A DNA stretch of 40,349 nt from Pseudomonadota bacterium (GCA_005804885.1 SYOX01000247.1:1-40349); one strand, 5' to 3'; positions 9,082 to 17,613 are shown, numbered from the stretch's first letter. The notes: generated by a model from the letters alone, not told the origin. Numbers and translations are program-made.

Positions 9082-9314
9082 CAGGTTGCGCGCGGCCTGC
9101 GCCGCCGATCCCGGCTCGCGGAAGAGATCGCGCGGCCTGCGCCGATCCTGGCTCGCGGCAGAGATTGCGCGGACGACGCTGTTGGCCCCGGCTCGCGGAA
9201 GAAATCGCGGGAGCGACGCCGATCTCAGATCGCGGCAGGTTGCGCGCGGGCGGCGCTGTTGGACCCGGATCGCGGCAGGGATTGCGCGGCCTGCGCCGCA
9301 GGTTTCAGCGCTGG
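9082..9314. repeat. Degenerate tandem repeat array, six units alternating about 40 and 37 bp
   Basis: Six imperfect units occur head to tail: 9082-9121 (40 bp), 9122-9158 (37), 9159-9198 (40), 9199-9235 (37), 9236-9275 (40) and 9276-9314 (39). Five end in TCGCGG; the last is diverged. Starts come in classes: units 1 and 5 begin CAGGTTGCGCGCGG, units 2 and 4 begin AAGA(G/A)ATCGCG, units 3 and 6 begin CAG(A/G)GATTGCGCGG. The interior is GC-rich around GACGC or CTGCGCCG. Frames across it read as Arg/Gly-rich nonsense, so I treat it as non-coding. It is not a CRISPR, since there are no unique spacers between constant repeats. Confidence 0.7.
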
Positions 9315-9364
9315 GCCGTTGCAATGAGGGTCAGCGTCGGAGGCGATCGGCGAGGGGGGCGCGC

Positions 9365-9571
9365 ATGTTTGACTGGGTGTGGTATGTGGTCGGCGCCATC
9401 TTCGAGGGGGTGATCTTGCGCGGCATCGAGGTGACGGGGCAGGTCTTCCTGGCCGGGGTCACGCTGGGACGTCGGCGCATCAGAGATCAAGGGAGCCTGC
9501 TCGACGCGCTCGTGGGGATCGCCCTCTGGGGAGGCGCGGGCGCCCTGATCTGGTGGTACTTCATCCGATGA
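9365..9571 (+). CDS. Small two-helix membrane protein
   Basis: A 68-residue protein starting at the ATG (9365) that follows GAGGGGGG. It begins MFDWVWYVVGAIFEGVILRG, has a short polar middle (GRRRIRDQGSLLD) and ends in a second hydrophobic stretch (ALVGIALWGGAGALIWWYF). Both ends look membrane-embedded, with the basic loop probably cytoplasmic. I do not recognise a family. It converges on the 84-residue gene on the other strand with a 9-base gap. Confidence 0.65.
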   Translation: MFDWVWYVVGAIFEGVILRGIEVTGQVFLAGVTLGRRRIRDQGSLLDALVGIALWGGAGALIWWYFIR

Positions 9572-9580
9572 GGCCGACGC

Positions 9581-9835
9581 TCAGGCGTTGAAGTCCTCGA
9601 TCACCTCGGAGAAGCCGCCGTGGGAGTGGATGGTGAAGACCGTCCGGTGGGCGTCCTGGATGCTGTTGGTCTTGTGGATGATCCGCTCTCCGCCGCCCTC
9701 CAGCTCCTTGAGGAGCGCGTTGAAGAAGTCCATGCCCTCGCGGGGGTGGAGGTGCTTGAGATAATTGACCAGCTCGCCCTTGCGGTCCTCGGAGAATCCG
9801 ACCAGCTTGACCGCGTGCTTGTATTGGGACGTCAT
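9581..9835 (-). CDS. Conserved-looking hypothetical protein, 84 aa
   Basis: The start at 9835 is chosen because AGGAG lies 6 bases upstream on the minus strand; a longer frame exists but lacks such a site. The 84-residue product is soluble and mixed alpha/beta in appearance, with HLHPREGMDFFNALLKELEG in the middle and VFTIHSHGGFSEVIEDFNA at the end. It has no signal peptide, no membrane segment and no motif I can name. It is divergent from the TM2-like gene with 117 bases between. Confidence 0.65.
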   Translation of the reverse strand: MTSQYKHAVKLVGFSEDRKGELVNYLKHLHPREGMDFFNALLKELEGGGERIIHKTNSIQDAHRTVFTIHSHGGFSEVIEDFNA

Positions 9836-9952
9836 GTGGGCTCCTCTGAAAGTCCAGGTCGGGGGGCAGATTATCACAAGAAAGGCCGCTTGGCAGCAGC
9901 ACTTGAACTGGTCTACCTTCACGAGGCCAGACCCCTTTGAAGAGGACCGCTC

Positions 9953-10378
9953 ATGTATCGATCTTCGGACAGCCTGCTCGCCCCCCCCGAATGGGGCGAT
10001 GATCCCGCCGCCAGCAAGGCCCCGGTCGCGCCGCCGGCCGCCGATGGCCCTCAAGGGACCTGGGACGCGCGCCTCGGGCGCTTCGTCAAGGACGCGCCGC
10101 CCCCGGCCATCGTCCCCGATGCGCCCTCGGACATGATCTTCGCCTCGGACAAGGAGGTGGCCGCCGCCGCCATCCTGAGCCTCTTCATCCCCGGCACGGG
10201 CCAGATCTACATCGGCCAGACGGCCAAGGGGATCGCCCTGCTGGTGGGCGGCTTTCTGGCCTTCGGGTGGCTCTGCGGGCTCCTGGTGCCCGTCATCGGC
10301 GTCGACGCCTACATGATGGCCGACCGGCTCTCGGAGGGTAAGGGTATCCGCCCCTGGCAGTTCTTCTGGGAGAAGTGA
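9953..10378 (+). CDS. TM2-domain-like membrane protein
   Basis: A 141-residue protein preceded by GAAGAGGA. The first 65 residues are Pro/Ala-rich and probably disordered. Residues about 68-125 carry two hydrophobic helices in the arrangement of TM2-domain proteins (AAAILSLFIPGTGQIYIGQT, AKGIALLVGGFLA, then GVDAYMMADRLSEGKG). TM2 domains occur in small membrane proteins of poorly defined function. It converges on lysS; a perfect 8-bp hairpin lies between them. Confidence 0.75.
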   Translation: MYRSSDSLLAPPEWGDDPAASKAPVAPPAADGPQGTWDARLGRFVKDAPPPAIVPDAPSDMIFASDKEVAAAAILSLFIPGTGQIYIGQTAKGIALLVGGFLAFGWLCGLLVPVIGVDAYMMADRLSEGKGIRPWQFFWEK

Positions 10379-10392
10379 TCCGACGATCTGTC

Positions 10393-10413
10393 GAGCCGCC
10401 GTCGAGGCGGCTC
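10393..10413. terminator. Possible bidirectional terminator between the TM2 gene and lysS
   Basis: GAGCCGCC (10393-10400) and GGCGGCTC (10406-10413) form a perfect 8-bp stem with a GTCGA loop. It lies between convergent genes and overlaps the lysS stop codon. There is no T-run on either side, so it may only stabilise the transcript ends. Confidence 0.4.
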
Positions 10414-12019
10414 AGCCGCCCAGCTCGGCGAGCTTGGCCTCGGCCAGCGCCAGGGTCTCCTTGACGCCGTAGAGCTCGATGAAGGTGCCCAGCCGCGGCC
10501 CCTGCTCCTCGCCCAGGATCAGCCGGTACATGGTCCTGAAGAAGCCGCGCAGATCCAGCCCGTGGGCCTTGCCGGCCTCATAGGCGGCGTCCTGGATCTC
10601 CTTGCCGTCGCGGCCCTCGTAGGCCGCCAGCCACGCCAGGAGCTGGTCGACCGCCGGCCTGGAGGCGGCGTCGGGCAGCTCGTAGACCTTGTGGGGCAGG
10701 ATCTCGTCGCGGTAGTAGTTCAGCGCGCTGTCGATCAGGACGTCGAGGATGGCTCTGTCCGCGTCGATCTTGTCGTTGTAGCGCCGGACGTAATCCCAGA
10801 CCACCTCCCGCTCCCCGGTGTTCAGGGCGCTGACGAGCCGCAGCAGCGTGCTGTAGTTCAGCCCCGCCTCGTAGGAGAGGGTCCCCGCCCGCTCGGCGAC
10901 CTCCTTGTAGTGGATGAAGTAGAGCGGGGAGTTGAGCCGCGTCGGCCCCTCCAGCGCGCCAAAGCCCTCGTACTGCTGCAGGAGCTCGTCGACGTGCTGG
11001 GGGATGGCGCCGAAGTAGAGCTTGGAGGCCTGGCGAGGCTTCTTCATGATGAAGAAGGCCAGCGACTCCAGCGAGCCGTACTGGAGCCACTGGTCGATGG
11101 TCATGCCGTTGCCGCGCGACTTGGAGATCTTCTCGGCGTTCTGATCCAGGAACATCTCGTAGAACATCCCCACCGGCGGCTCCTCGCCCATGATCTTGCA
11201 GATCCGGGCCGAGAGCTTCGCCGAGTCGATCAGATCCTTGCCGTACATCTCGTAGTTGACGCCGAAGGTGAACCACCGCAGCGCCCAGTCGACCTTCCAG
11301 CCGACCTTGGCGCGGCCGTTGGTCACGGGCGCCTCGGCCTTGTGGCCGCAGGCCGTGACGCCCTTGAAGTCCTGGTCGCAGGCGTAGACGAGGCTGCCGC
11401 GCTCGGGGTGCGTCTCGACGACGCGCGTGGTGTAGACCTTGCCGCAGCGCTCGCAGATCGGCATGAAGGGGCTCCACCCCTGGCGGTTCTCTGGCGAGAG
11501 GGTCGGCAGGACGACGCTGCGTATCTCCTCGTAGTTCTGGAGGATTCGCTCAAGGCCCTCGTTGAAGACGCCGCCCCGGTACTGCTGGTGGGAGGCCTTG
11601 AAGGTGTACTCGAAGCCGAAGTGGTCGAGGAACTCGCGCAGGCGAGCGTTCATGTAGCCGGAGTAGGACTCCTCCTGACCGAAGGGGTCGGGGGTGTCGC
11701 ACAGGGGCTTGCCGAGGTGTTCGCGCAGCATGGCCTGGTTGGGCATGTTGCCGGGGATGCCGCGCAGGCCGTCGAGGTCGTCGCTGAAGGCGTAGAGCAG
11801 CGTCGGCTCGCCGGTGATCATGGTGTAGGCCTGGCGCACCCAGGTCGTGCGGGCGACCTCGGCGAAGGTGCCGATGTGGGGCAGCCCGGAGGGGCCAAAG
11901 CCCGTCTCCAGCAGCGCGGCGCCGGACTTCGGGCTGCGCCGCCTCAGGCTGCGCTGCAGGTCCAGGGCCTCGCGGTAGGGCCAGTTCTTCAGCGTCGAGA
12001 TCGTCGTCGGGTCCAGCAT
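10412..12019 (-). CDS. lysS: Class I lysyl-tRNA synthetase
   Basis: A 535-residue cytoplasmic enzyme that charges tRNA-Lys, normal length for the class I (archaeal-type) form. The Rossmann signature appears as GPSGLPHIGTFAEVARTTW near residue 43 (HIGH equivalent), and the KMSKS loop as KISKSRGNGMT in the middle. Cysteines of a possible zinc site occur in CERCGKVY and CDQDFKGVTACGH. The ATG at 12019 is chosen because it opens directly with the family's N-terminal region; the open frame extends to 12298 but that part crosses the inverted-repeat element and has no family likeness. Class I LysRS is uncommon in bacteria outside alphaproteobacteria, spirochaetes and scattered lineages. A lower-GC stretch upstream (about 12050-12090) probably holds its promoter. 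Confidence 0.93.
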   Translation of the reverse strand: MLDPTTISTLKNWPYREALDLQRSLRRRSPKSGAALLETGFGPSGLPHIGTFAEVARTTWVRQAYTMITGEPTLLYAFSDDLDGLRGIPGNMPNQAMLREHLGKPLCDTPDPFGQEESYSGYMNARLREFLDHFGFEYTFKASHQQYRGGVFNEGLERILQNYEEIRSVVLPTLSPENRQGWSPFMPICERCGKVYTTRVVETHPERGSLVYACDQDFKGVTACGHKAEAPVTNGRAKVGWKVDWALRWFTFGVNYEMYGKDLIDSAKLSARICKIMGEEPPVGMFYEMFLDQNAEKISKSRGNGMTIDQWLQYGSLESLAFFIMKKPRQASKLYFGAIPQHVDELLQQYEGFGALEGPTRLNSPLYFIHYKEVAERAGTLSYEAGLNYSTLLRLVSALNTGEREVVWDYVRRYNDKIDADRAILDVLIDSALNYYRDEILPHKVYELPDAASRPAVDQLLAWLAAYEGRDGKEIQDAAYEAGKAHGLDLRGFFRTMYRLILGEEQGPRLGTFIELYGVKETLALAEAKLAELGG

Positions 12020-12143
12020 GGTGCTCTCGCTCAGTCGGTGCGCGGGGGGATGACAATATGGCCCTTTATCAAGTATTCTGCCGGGCTGTACAAGGAACTG
12101 ACGGCTTCGCTGGACATCCAGGCCGCCAGCCAGCCCGAACTTC

Positions 12144-12305
12144 GAAGCGGTTGAGAAACTGAAGGCCGTCGTTGTGGGGGTCCAAAGCAGCCATCTGCGG
12201 CTAGATCTCATTCGGGCGGGGCGCTGCCCCAGCCCTTCATCGCCCAATTCACATCTATCTACTTTCGCCCTCCCACAACTCGGCCTTTCATTTCTCAACC
12301 GCTTC
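12144..12305. repeat. 162-bp element bounded by imperfect inverted repeats of about 37 bp
   Basis: The left arm (12144-12180) begins GAAGCGGTTGAGAAA and runs to GTTGTGGGGG. The right arm (about 12269-12305) is its near-complement, running CCTCCCACAACT through CGGCCTTTCATTTCTCAACC to GCTTC. About 30 of 37 positions match with small indels. The roughly 88-bp core has no gene; it contains short hairpins (GGGGCGCTGCCCC). I see no clear target-site duplication. The form suits a MITE-like element or a long RNA hairpin. It sits at the left boundary of the lower-GC accessory segment and upstream of lysS. The rest of 12020-12371 shows no gene. Confidence 0.65.
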
Positions 12306-12371
12306 TTACCCTTTTGGCGGTCCTGACCGGAATGGATGGGCTACCAAACGACTCAACACAGCTGCGGAGAG

Positions 12372-12638
12372 CTACTCAGGAGGAGGCTGTCGGCATTGGA
12401 GCAGACACCTTTTGTCGCTGGCCTCCGGTATTCGCATGCACTCATCAAACGCGGGTCGCTGACTGCTGTCGTTGCGGGCCCCAGTGCGATCGAGGCACTC
12501 GTTGGCCTGTGCACGGCGAACTTCTGCGCATGTACGCTGGCACTGATGCAGTTCGCTGTCGAGAGGATCCTGAGCGAGAAGCGCCGCGCTGGCCCCTGTG
12601 ACTACGACCACGATCGATGCACATATCCAGTAACGCAT
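12372..12638 (-). CDS. Small secreted cysteine-rich protein with mirrored CX3C motifs
   Basis: An 88-residue protein. The ATG at 12638 is preceded on the minus strand by GGGAGAG at 6 bases, which decides the start over in-frame codons at 12653 and 12659. The first 23 residues form a signal peptide (MRYWICASIVVVVTG...AALLAQ). The mature part has six cysteines spaced CX3C-X10-C-X18-C-X10-CX3C, a symmetric pattern that suggests a disulfide-stapled helical hairpin, as in twin-CX3C proteins. It begins 17 bases after the stop of the propeller-like gene, so the two probably form an operon. I know no family for it. Confidence 0.65.
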   Translation of the reverse strand: MRYWICASIVVVVTGASAALLAQDPLDSELHQCQRTCAEVRRAQANECLDRTGARNDSSQRPAFDECMRIPEASDKRCLLQCRQPPPE

Positions 12639-12655
12639 CTTTATCTCTCCCATTG

Positions 12656-14857
12656 TCATTGTCCCGATGGTCGGCTGAAGTACCACCACTTGAGAGACGT
12701 TTTTTCTTTGCTCATCGCACGGGGGTTCCCGCGATCGTCGAGAACCAGGGATGTCCCGAGCCCCCCTGTATCGCGGCAGCCATACTGGTTTGCTGACGCT
12801 TCAGATTCCTGGTAGATGATGCCGAGTTGATCATTACTACGGTCGTAGTAAGTAATACTGAAATTACCGTTATCGGGAGACAGGGCGATGGCGGACATCT
12901 CCCCCACGCTTCCTGTTCCCTCCACAGTCACCACATGCCACGAGGAGAACAACCTCTTCGCCAACATCAGGTCCGCGTCCGTTTGGTTGTAGAAACTGAT
13001 GTGGGGCGTTTTACTCGGGCCGTACGTCAGCGCCGTGTCCCACCCCATCCCGCTTGTTCCCGTCACAGTCTCAGTGTCCCAGTCGTTGTCTCCTGCGCGC
13101 TGAGCGTAATGAAGCGCGTTGTTTTCGTAGTAGCTGATCCCAGGCACGTCGTCGGACATGACGGCGATGCTGTTGTAGTCTCCCCCTGAATTCGTCACAG
13201 TTTCGGGCATCAGCCATGCATTCGCACCTGTCCGATACGTATATTCCAGGGCGCCGCTCTTTCGATAGGCCACATGAGGAGTTCCGCTGCTGTCGATCAC
13301 CATGGAGTTGTGGGCAGTATTGCCAGTTACGATGGTCTCAGCAACAGACCAGTTGTTGCCGCCGTTGGTCGAGTACTGATACAGCAGTTTGCCGGATTGC
13401 TTGTGATAGACAACTCCAACCAAAGTGCTCGAGTGCCATTCTATCGAACAGGCACGCGCATACGAAGACCCCACTCCCATGTTGCTGACGGTAAGCTTCG
13501 TACTCCAGTTGGTGCCATCAAAGGCCCGCACTTGAAGATCCCACTGCTGGCCATTGGCCTGGTATCGGCAAATCCATGGGTGCATGTTGGCATCTAGATC
13601 GATGTCGGCGGCGTGATAGCCCCCCGAACTTCCCATCTGCTCTTGTGCCGCCCAAGGCTGCTTCCAACCCACGTAGCGGGTCCCCTTGTGGTCAAGCGTC
13701 CCATCAACTCGATCCATCGAGTAAGTGAGGTGAGGATTATTGGCACTGTCGAGAACCATCGCGACCGTCGCCTCTGGGGGGATCTGGCCAAGTGAGAAGT
13801 CATTGTCGCAAGTCCGGGCAACCTCTCTCGCGTTCCAACTATCGACTCCGGTTCGTTTGGCCAGTGAAACGAAGGCCTTAGTCCCGTTAGAACTACGGCT
13901 ATTATAGGCGACCCAAGGAACCTCATTATCGTCGAGGTGGATCCGGGTCGATGTAGGATCACCCTCTGATCCCACCGTTTCGACTGTTTCGGGCGCATTC
14001 CAAGTCGAATGATTGTCGCGATCCACGAACTTGATTTCTCTGCGTCCCTTGGCTAGATAAGACACCCTTGGGAACCCAGCAGCAGAGGCTGTCACCCAAG
14101 GATAGCGTTCTGAGATACCCACCATACCAGCAGTATCATCATACTCTTCTGTAACCCAACCACCTCCTGAGTTTCTGCGCGCGTACCGTAGGACAGGATC
14201 TCCCCCGCTGAGATGGGCACCAACGATGTGTATTTGGCCTTGGGCATCACCAGCTATACTCACTTCACCAACAGCCAGGGTGTCCACGTTCTCAAGCGTC
14301 AGGCTCAAACCATTCCAAAACGCATATTTCAGTTCACTATCACCAGGCGCATGATACGCGACCACAATCCCTTTGTACGTCGCTACATCGACGACATCGA
14401 TGTCCATGCCGCTGAAACCGATTTCGCCGCCAACGGTATCCACCAAGTTGTTGATCCAAGTCGTCCCGTTGTGGGCCGCCAGTTTAACCTCTGTGTCGTT
14501 GCCATCATAATTGGTGTAACCGATTACAGGCCGATCGTTGTCGTTTGGGTTCAATGCAATGGCGACCTGAGGGTTGTATGCCAAGCCATTAACGACCGTC
14601 TCAGCATCCACCCACTTCGACCCATTCCAAAACCGGTACCCGATAGCGAAGGTCGTCGTCGTCGTCTTGAATACAAAAACGGCGTGCGGGTTGTCGCTGT
14701 CGTCAACCACAACATCTGTATCAAGATCGGCATTGGTGCTCTGGTCCGTCGTCGCCTTCAACCAGATTGACTCCTGAGCGTCAACCGGCTCGACAATAGC
14801 AAATTAAATGAGCAAACACATAATCCACACCGCATAATGCCACCCTGAACCCTTCAT
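12656..14857 (-). pseudogene. Secreted beta-propeller-like protein with an in-frame TAA in its signal peptide
   Basis: An ATG at 14857, preceded by AGGAAGG, opens a frame beginning MKGSGWHYAVWIMCLLI, then a TAA codon (14806-14804, codon 18), then FAIVEPVDAQES and an open frame of about 715 codons to 12656. Without the stop this is a classic signal peptide with a VDA cleavage site before QES. The body has many repeats of the type 'DSSGTPHVAYR...LEYTYR...W..PETV', like BNR/sialidase-type propeller blades, without a recognisable enzyme motif. The only common start after the stop is a TTG at 14761, which would give a 701-residue protein with no export signal. It may be a recent nonsense mutation, a sequence error or readthrough. 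The long intact body argues against old decay. Base composition is lower in GC than the flanks. Confidence 0.7.
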
Positions 14858-14869
14858 TCGACCTTCCTA

Positions 14870-14898
14870 TTGCTCTGCGATCCTCATCCTGCTATCTT
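14870..14898 (+). promoter_or_regulatory. Possible promoter for the FG-GAP lipoprotein
   Basis: TTGCTC (14870-14875) and TATCTT (14893-14898) are 17 bases apart, ending 28 bases before the ATG at 14927. The site lies in the 69-base gap between divergent genes, so the minus-strand promoter for the propeller-like gene must overlap it. Confidence 0.45.
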
Positions 14899-14926
14899 AT
14901 GTCTCGCCCAAAGGGATAAACACAAG

Positions 14927-16822
14927 ATGAACAAGACACTGAACAAGACCCTCGCCTTCACACTCGTTTTCATCTCAGCCTGCTCTTCACCGGGTGGTCG
15001 AGGCGACCCATCCGATGCAGGAGGGGTTACACTCGACCCTCTTCCTGACGGCGTCGAAGAACCCTGCCTGGAGCGGGTGTGGTATCTCGATCAGGACGGG
15101 GATGGGTTTGGCGATCCCCAGGCCGGGCGCGCGTCCTGCCTCTGGCCGCTGGGATACGTCCAGGTCGGCCTCGACTGCAACGACGATGACGCCCGGATCC
15201 ACCCAGGCGCCACCGAGATCTGCAACGGCATCGATGACGACTGCAACGGCACCATCGACGACCCATCCCGGCTCGACCAACAAACATACTATCTGGACCT
15301 GGACGCAGATGGCGTCGGAGACAGCCAGAAGGCCCGGATGGCTTGTCGGCGCCCGGAGGGTCATGTGCTCGTTGGTGGGGACTGCCAGGACGCCGACCCC
15401 GATATCCGCCCAGGCCTGATGGAAGTGTGCGGGGACGCCAAAGACAACGACTGCGATGGCTCGCCGGGTCTGTGCGTCTTTCCGCCCGTCCTCGGCCTTG
15501 TGGACGCCGACGCCATCCTCACGCGCCGCGAACGCAGCGCCTGGTGGGGTAACCAGGTCACCCTCATCCCTCAAAATGGAGACAACGCCGCCGCTGTCGC
15601 CGTGGCGACGCGCTTGATTGAGTACAACGGGGGCGAACCAGTACCGCTGCTCTTCGTCGTCCCCCATCCTGTGGGCCTGATTGACTTGAACCCTGAGATG
15701 CACCCGACCCTTCTTGTGCCTGCGGTCGGCCCTGATGCTGGCCACGCGTTGGCGACCACCCCCACCCACTTGCTCGTGGGCCGAGTTGCAAGCTATGAGG
15801 ATAACCCAGAACGTGTTAGTGGTGTCGTCTACCTGCATCCTTCACATTGGTCGGGTCCGCGAGACATCTCCACGGACGCAACGACCCGCTGGACCGGTCA
15901 AGACAATGCCTGGCCAGGGGCGGCGGTGGCGTGGCTTGGTGACGTGACGGGCGATGGCCAGGACGACATCGCGGTGGGGGACTCCTTTCGGTTCCGCGAC
16001 GAGTCCAACGCTGGGACTGGCGTCGTCCACATCGTCGCAGGCCCTCACATCCAGTCGTACGGCCTGGACTCGGCTGCCGCTTTGCTTCACGCCGAAGGTG
16101 CTGGTGATAGGGTCGGGCATACTGTCGCAGCCTTGGACGATGTCAACGGCGACGGCATCGCCGATCTGGCCCTGAGCGCCTTGCACCACGACCTGCCGTC
16201 TTTACCCGATGCAGGCGCTGTCTACGTCGTCCATGGGCCCTTGCAAGGAAGCCTCTCTCTGGCCGACGCCCCTTTGAAGTATCTTGGAACCGCCGCCGGG
16301 CAATTGGCCGGCGCAACGCTCTCAGCGAACAACGACGCCCGCCAACTGGCCGTGGGCACTCCCTTTGCCGACGAGGGCGCAGGCCGGGTCTGGGTCGTCC
16401 CCACCGACCTGGAGGGCGTCTTCCCGCTGGACGAGGCGGGCTTCACGCTGCGTTCGACCCAACCAGGTTCGAGGTTTGGTCACGCCATCTCCTTCGACGC
16501 AGATATCAACGCCGATGGCTTCAACGACCTCATCGTCGGGGCTCCGCTGGCCAACGGCGAGGTCGGTTCAAGCCGGGTCCCCGAGCGCGGGAGCGTCTTT
16601 ATCTTCTTCGGCCCCATCACAGGCCAACTCGCCGATGTGGACGCAGACCTCATCCTGACGGGAGAAGCCGCCATCGACTGGGCTGGCCACTCCCTCGCCT
16701 CGGGAGTCGATCTCAACGCCGATGGCGTCGACGACCTCGTGGTGGGAGCACCCCAATCCGATCGCAGCGGGGCCGCCGACTCAGGCGCAGCTTACGTCAT
16801 CTTCGGACGCCCTGGCCTGTGA
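14927..16822 (+). CDS. Lipoprotein with MopE-like metal-binding motifs and FG-GAP repeats
   Basis: A 631-residue protein. The ATG at 14927 gives a lipoprotein signal (FTLVFISAC). Two copies of the MopE-type 'putative metal-binding' motif follow: YLDQDGDGFGD...DCNDDDARIHPGATEICNG, then YYLDLDADGVGD...DCQDADPDIRPGLMEVCGD; such motifs are linked to copper binding in MopE, and the Asp-rich loops suggest Ca or metal binding. From about residue 330 there are integrin-alpha-like FG-GAP repeats (LGDVTGDGQDDIAVGD, DDVNGDGIADLALSA, DADINADGFNDLIVGAP, GVDLNADGVDDLVVGAP), which should fold as a beta-propeller with Ca-binding loops. A surface-exposed, perhaps adhesive role is likely. It is divergent from the stop-interrupted propeller-like gene. 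Confidence 0.88.
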   Translation: MNKTLNKTLAFTLVFISACSSPGGRGDPSDAGGVTLDPLPDGVEEPCLERVWYLDQDGDGFGDPQAGRASCLWPLGYVQVGLDCNDDDARIHPGATEICNGIDDDCNGTIDDPSRLDQQTYYLDLDADGVGDSQKARMACRRPEGHVLVGGDCQDADPDIRPGLMEVCGDAKDNDCDGSPGLCVFPPVLGLVDADAILTRRERSAWWGNQVTLIPQNGDNAAAVAVATRLIEYNGGEPVPLLFVVPHPVGLIDLNPEMHPTLLVPAVGPDAGHALATTPTHLLVGRVASYEDNPERVSGVVYLHPSHWSGPRDISTDATTRWTGQDNAWPGAAVAWLGDVTGDGQDDIAVGDSFRFRDESNAGTGVVHIVAGPHIQSYGLDSAAALLHAEGAGDRVGHTVAALDDVNGDGIADLALSALHHDLPSLPDAGAVYVVHGPLQGSLSLADAPLKYLGTAAGQLAGATLSANNDARQLAVGTPFADEGAGRVWVVPTDLEGVFPLDEAGFTLRSTQPGSRFGHAISFDADINADGFNDLIVGAPLANGEVGSSRVPERGSVFIFFGPITGQLADVDADLILTGEAAIDWAGHSLASGVDLNADGVDDLVVGAPQSDRSGAADSGAAYVIFGRPGL

Positions 16823-16876
16823 AGATGAGCTTCAAACGCAAGGTGCCGGTGGTGATGGCTCGAAAGTAGCGGGGCA

Positions 16877-16933
16877 CCAAGGTGGGATTGTGCTGACCTT
16901 GAGCACAGACCTCGAATTGACAGTATACCTTGG
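16877..16933. terminator. Nested inverted repeats between convergent genes
   Basis: CCAAGGT (16877-16883) is inverted at 16927-16933, and inside it TGTGCT (16889-16894) is inverted at 16902-16907. The structure fills the gap between two convergent lipoprotein genes and touches the stop codon of the minus-strand one. No T-run is present, so terminator function is only suggested. Confidence 0.35.
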
Positions 16934-17428
16934 CTAGTTGTCGGCGGCGGCGTCGAGCAGGGCGTCCGTGGCGTCGGAGCACTGCAGGTCGCCTTCGAGC
17001 GTTCCGACGTTTTTGTCCGACTCGCAGTCGATGGGCAGCAGCGCGTCGTCGATCTGGCCGATGGTCTCTTCCAGGAAGCAGCGGCAGCCGGGCTCGACCG
17101 TGCCCTGGGTCTCGTCGCGCAGCAGGGTGCGGGCCTCGGCGTCGTCGAAGGGGATGTTGTCGCGGGCGGCCTGGTAGGTCGAGATGACCTGATCGGCGGC
17201 CGGGATGAAGGCGTCCTCGCACTCGTCCGGCGCGATGCCCCTGCCCTTGAGGTTGGCGCAGCAGGTGATGATCCTTGAGCAGTTCGGCAGCTCCGCCTCC
17301 TTGAGCTCCGCCTCCTCGCCGTCAAGCAGCTCCTCGGCCGCATTGCAGCCGCCGAAGGTCATCAAGAGCGCGGTGAAGGCGAGGGGCGCGAGGCGTCCCA
17401 TGAGAAAGCCGCCCGGGGGGTGGATCAT
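16934..17428 (-). CDS. Small lipoprotein with multiple cysteines, unknown function
   Basis: A 164-residue protein. The ATG at 17428 has AGGAG nine bases upstream; an internal ATG at 17401 (MGRLAPLA) would also keep the signal, which ends FGGC. The mature part opens with an acidic stretch (AAEELLDGEEAELKEAELP), then a four-Cys segment (NCSRIITCCANLKGRGIAPDEC is broken here into NCSRIITCC and PDEC), a GCRCF motif and two more cysteines near the end. It looks like a disulfide-stabilised helical domain. No family recognised. Its composition is back to the high GC of the chromosome. Confidence 0.7.
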   Translation of the reverse strand: MIHPPGGFLMGRLAPLAFTALLMTFGGCNAAEELLDGEEAELKEAELPNCSRIITCCANLKGRGIAPDECEDAFIPAADQVISTYQAARDNIPFDDAEARTLLRDETQGTVEPGCRCFLEETIGQIDDALLPIDCESDKNVGTLEGDLQCSDATDALLDAAADN

Positions 17429-17542
17429 GACGAGGAGCTCCTATTGGTGTCAGCGCGGTTGTTGCGGCAAGGGGTGGCCCTTTGCGGCGGGGCCGAGGGC
17501 CTTCAAGAGATAGGCTCGGGCGCCCCCGGTGTCAACCACCCG

Positions 17543-17613
17543 CACACTCCACCCCCTGTCCCCCTCCTCCCTCCGGAAGGAGGGGGGACTCTTGAATTAC
17601 GGACAAGGTGGAT
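17543..17613 (+). repeat. REP-like palindromic element, copy A
   Basis: About 70 bp, opening with CACACTCCACCCCCTGTCCC and ending with ACTCTTGAATTACGG. It contains an internal palindrome (GTCCCCCTCC against GGAGGGGGGAC). It is inverted relative to copy C (17796-17865), which it matches at roughly 63 of 70 positions. The rest of 17429-17542 shows no gene. Confidence 0.75.

Noticed and set aside
9082..9314. CRISPR array
   Set aside because: Units are all similar to one another with no unique spacers, and there are no cas genes nearby.
5650..9324. A 1224-codon minus-strand frame opposite the transglutaminase-like gene
   Set aside because: Low-complexity Ala/Gly/Val/Asp product, no start signal, while the plus strand encodes recognisable domains.
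16797..17222. Possible transposase remnant read on the minus strand (ending LRLKLIFTG)
   Set aside because: It is out of frame with the Cys-containing lipoprotein that occupies most of the stretch, and the short tail has no motif I can recognise.
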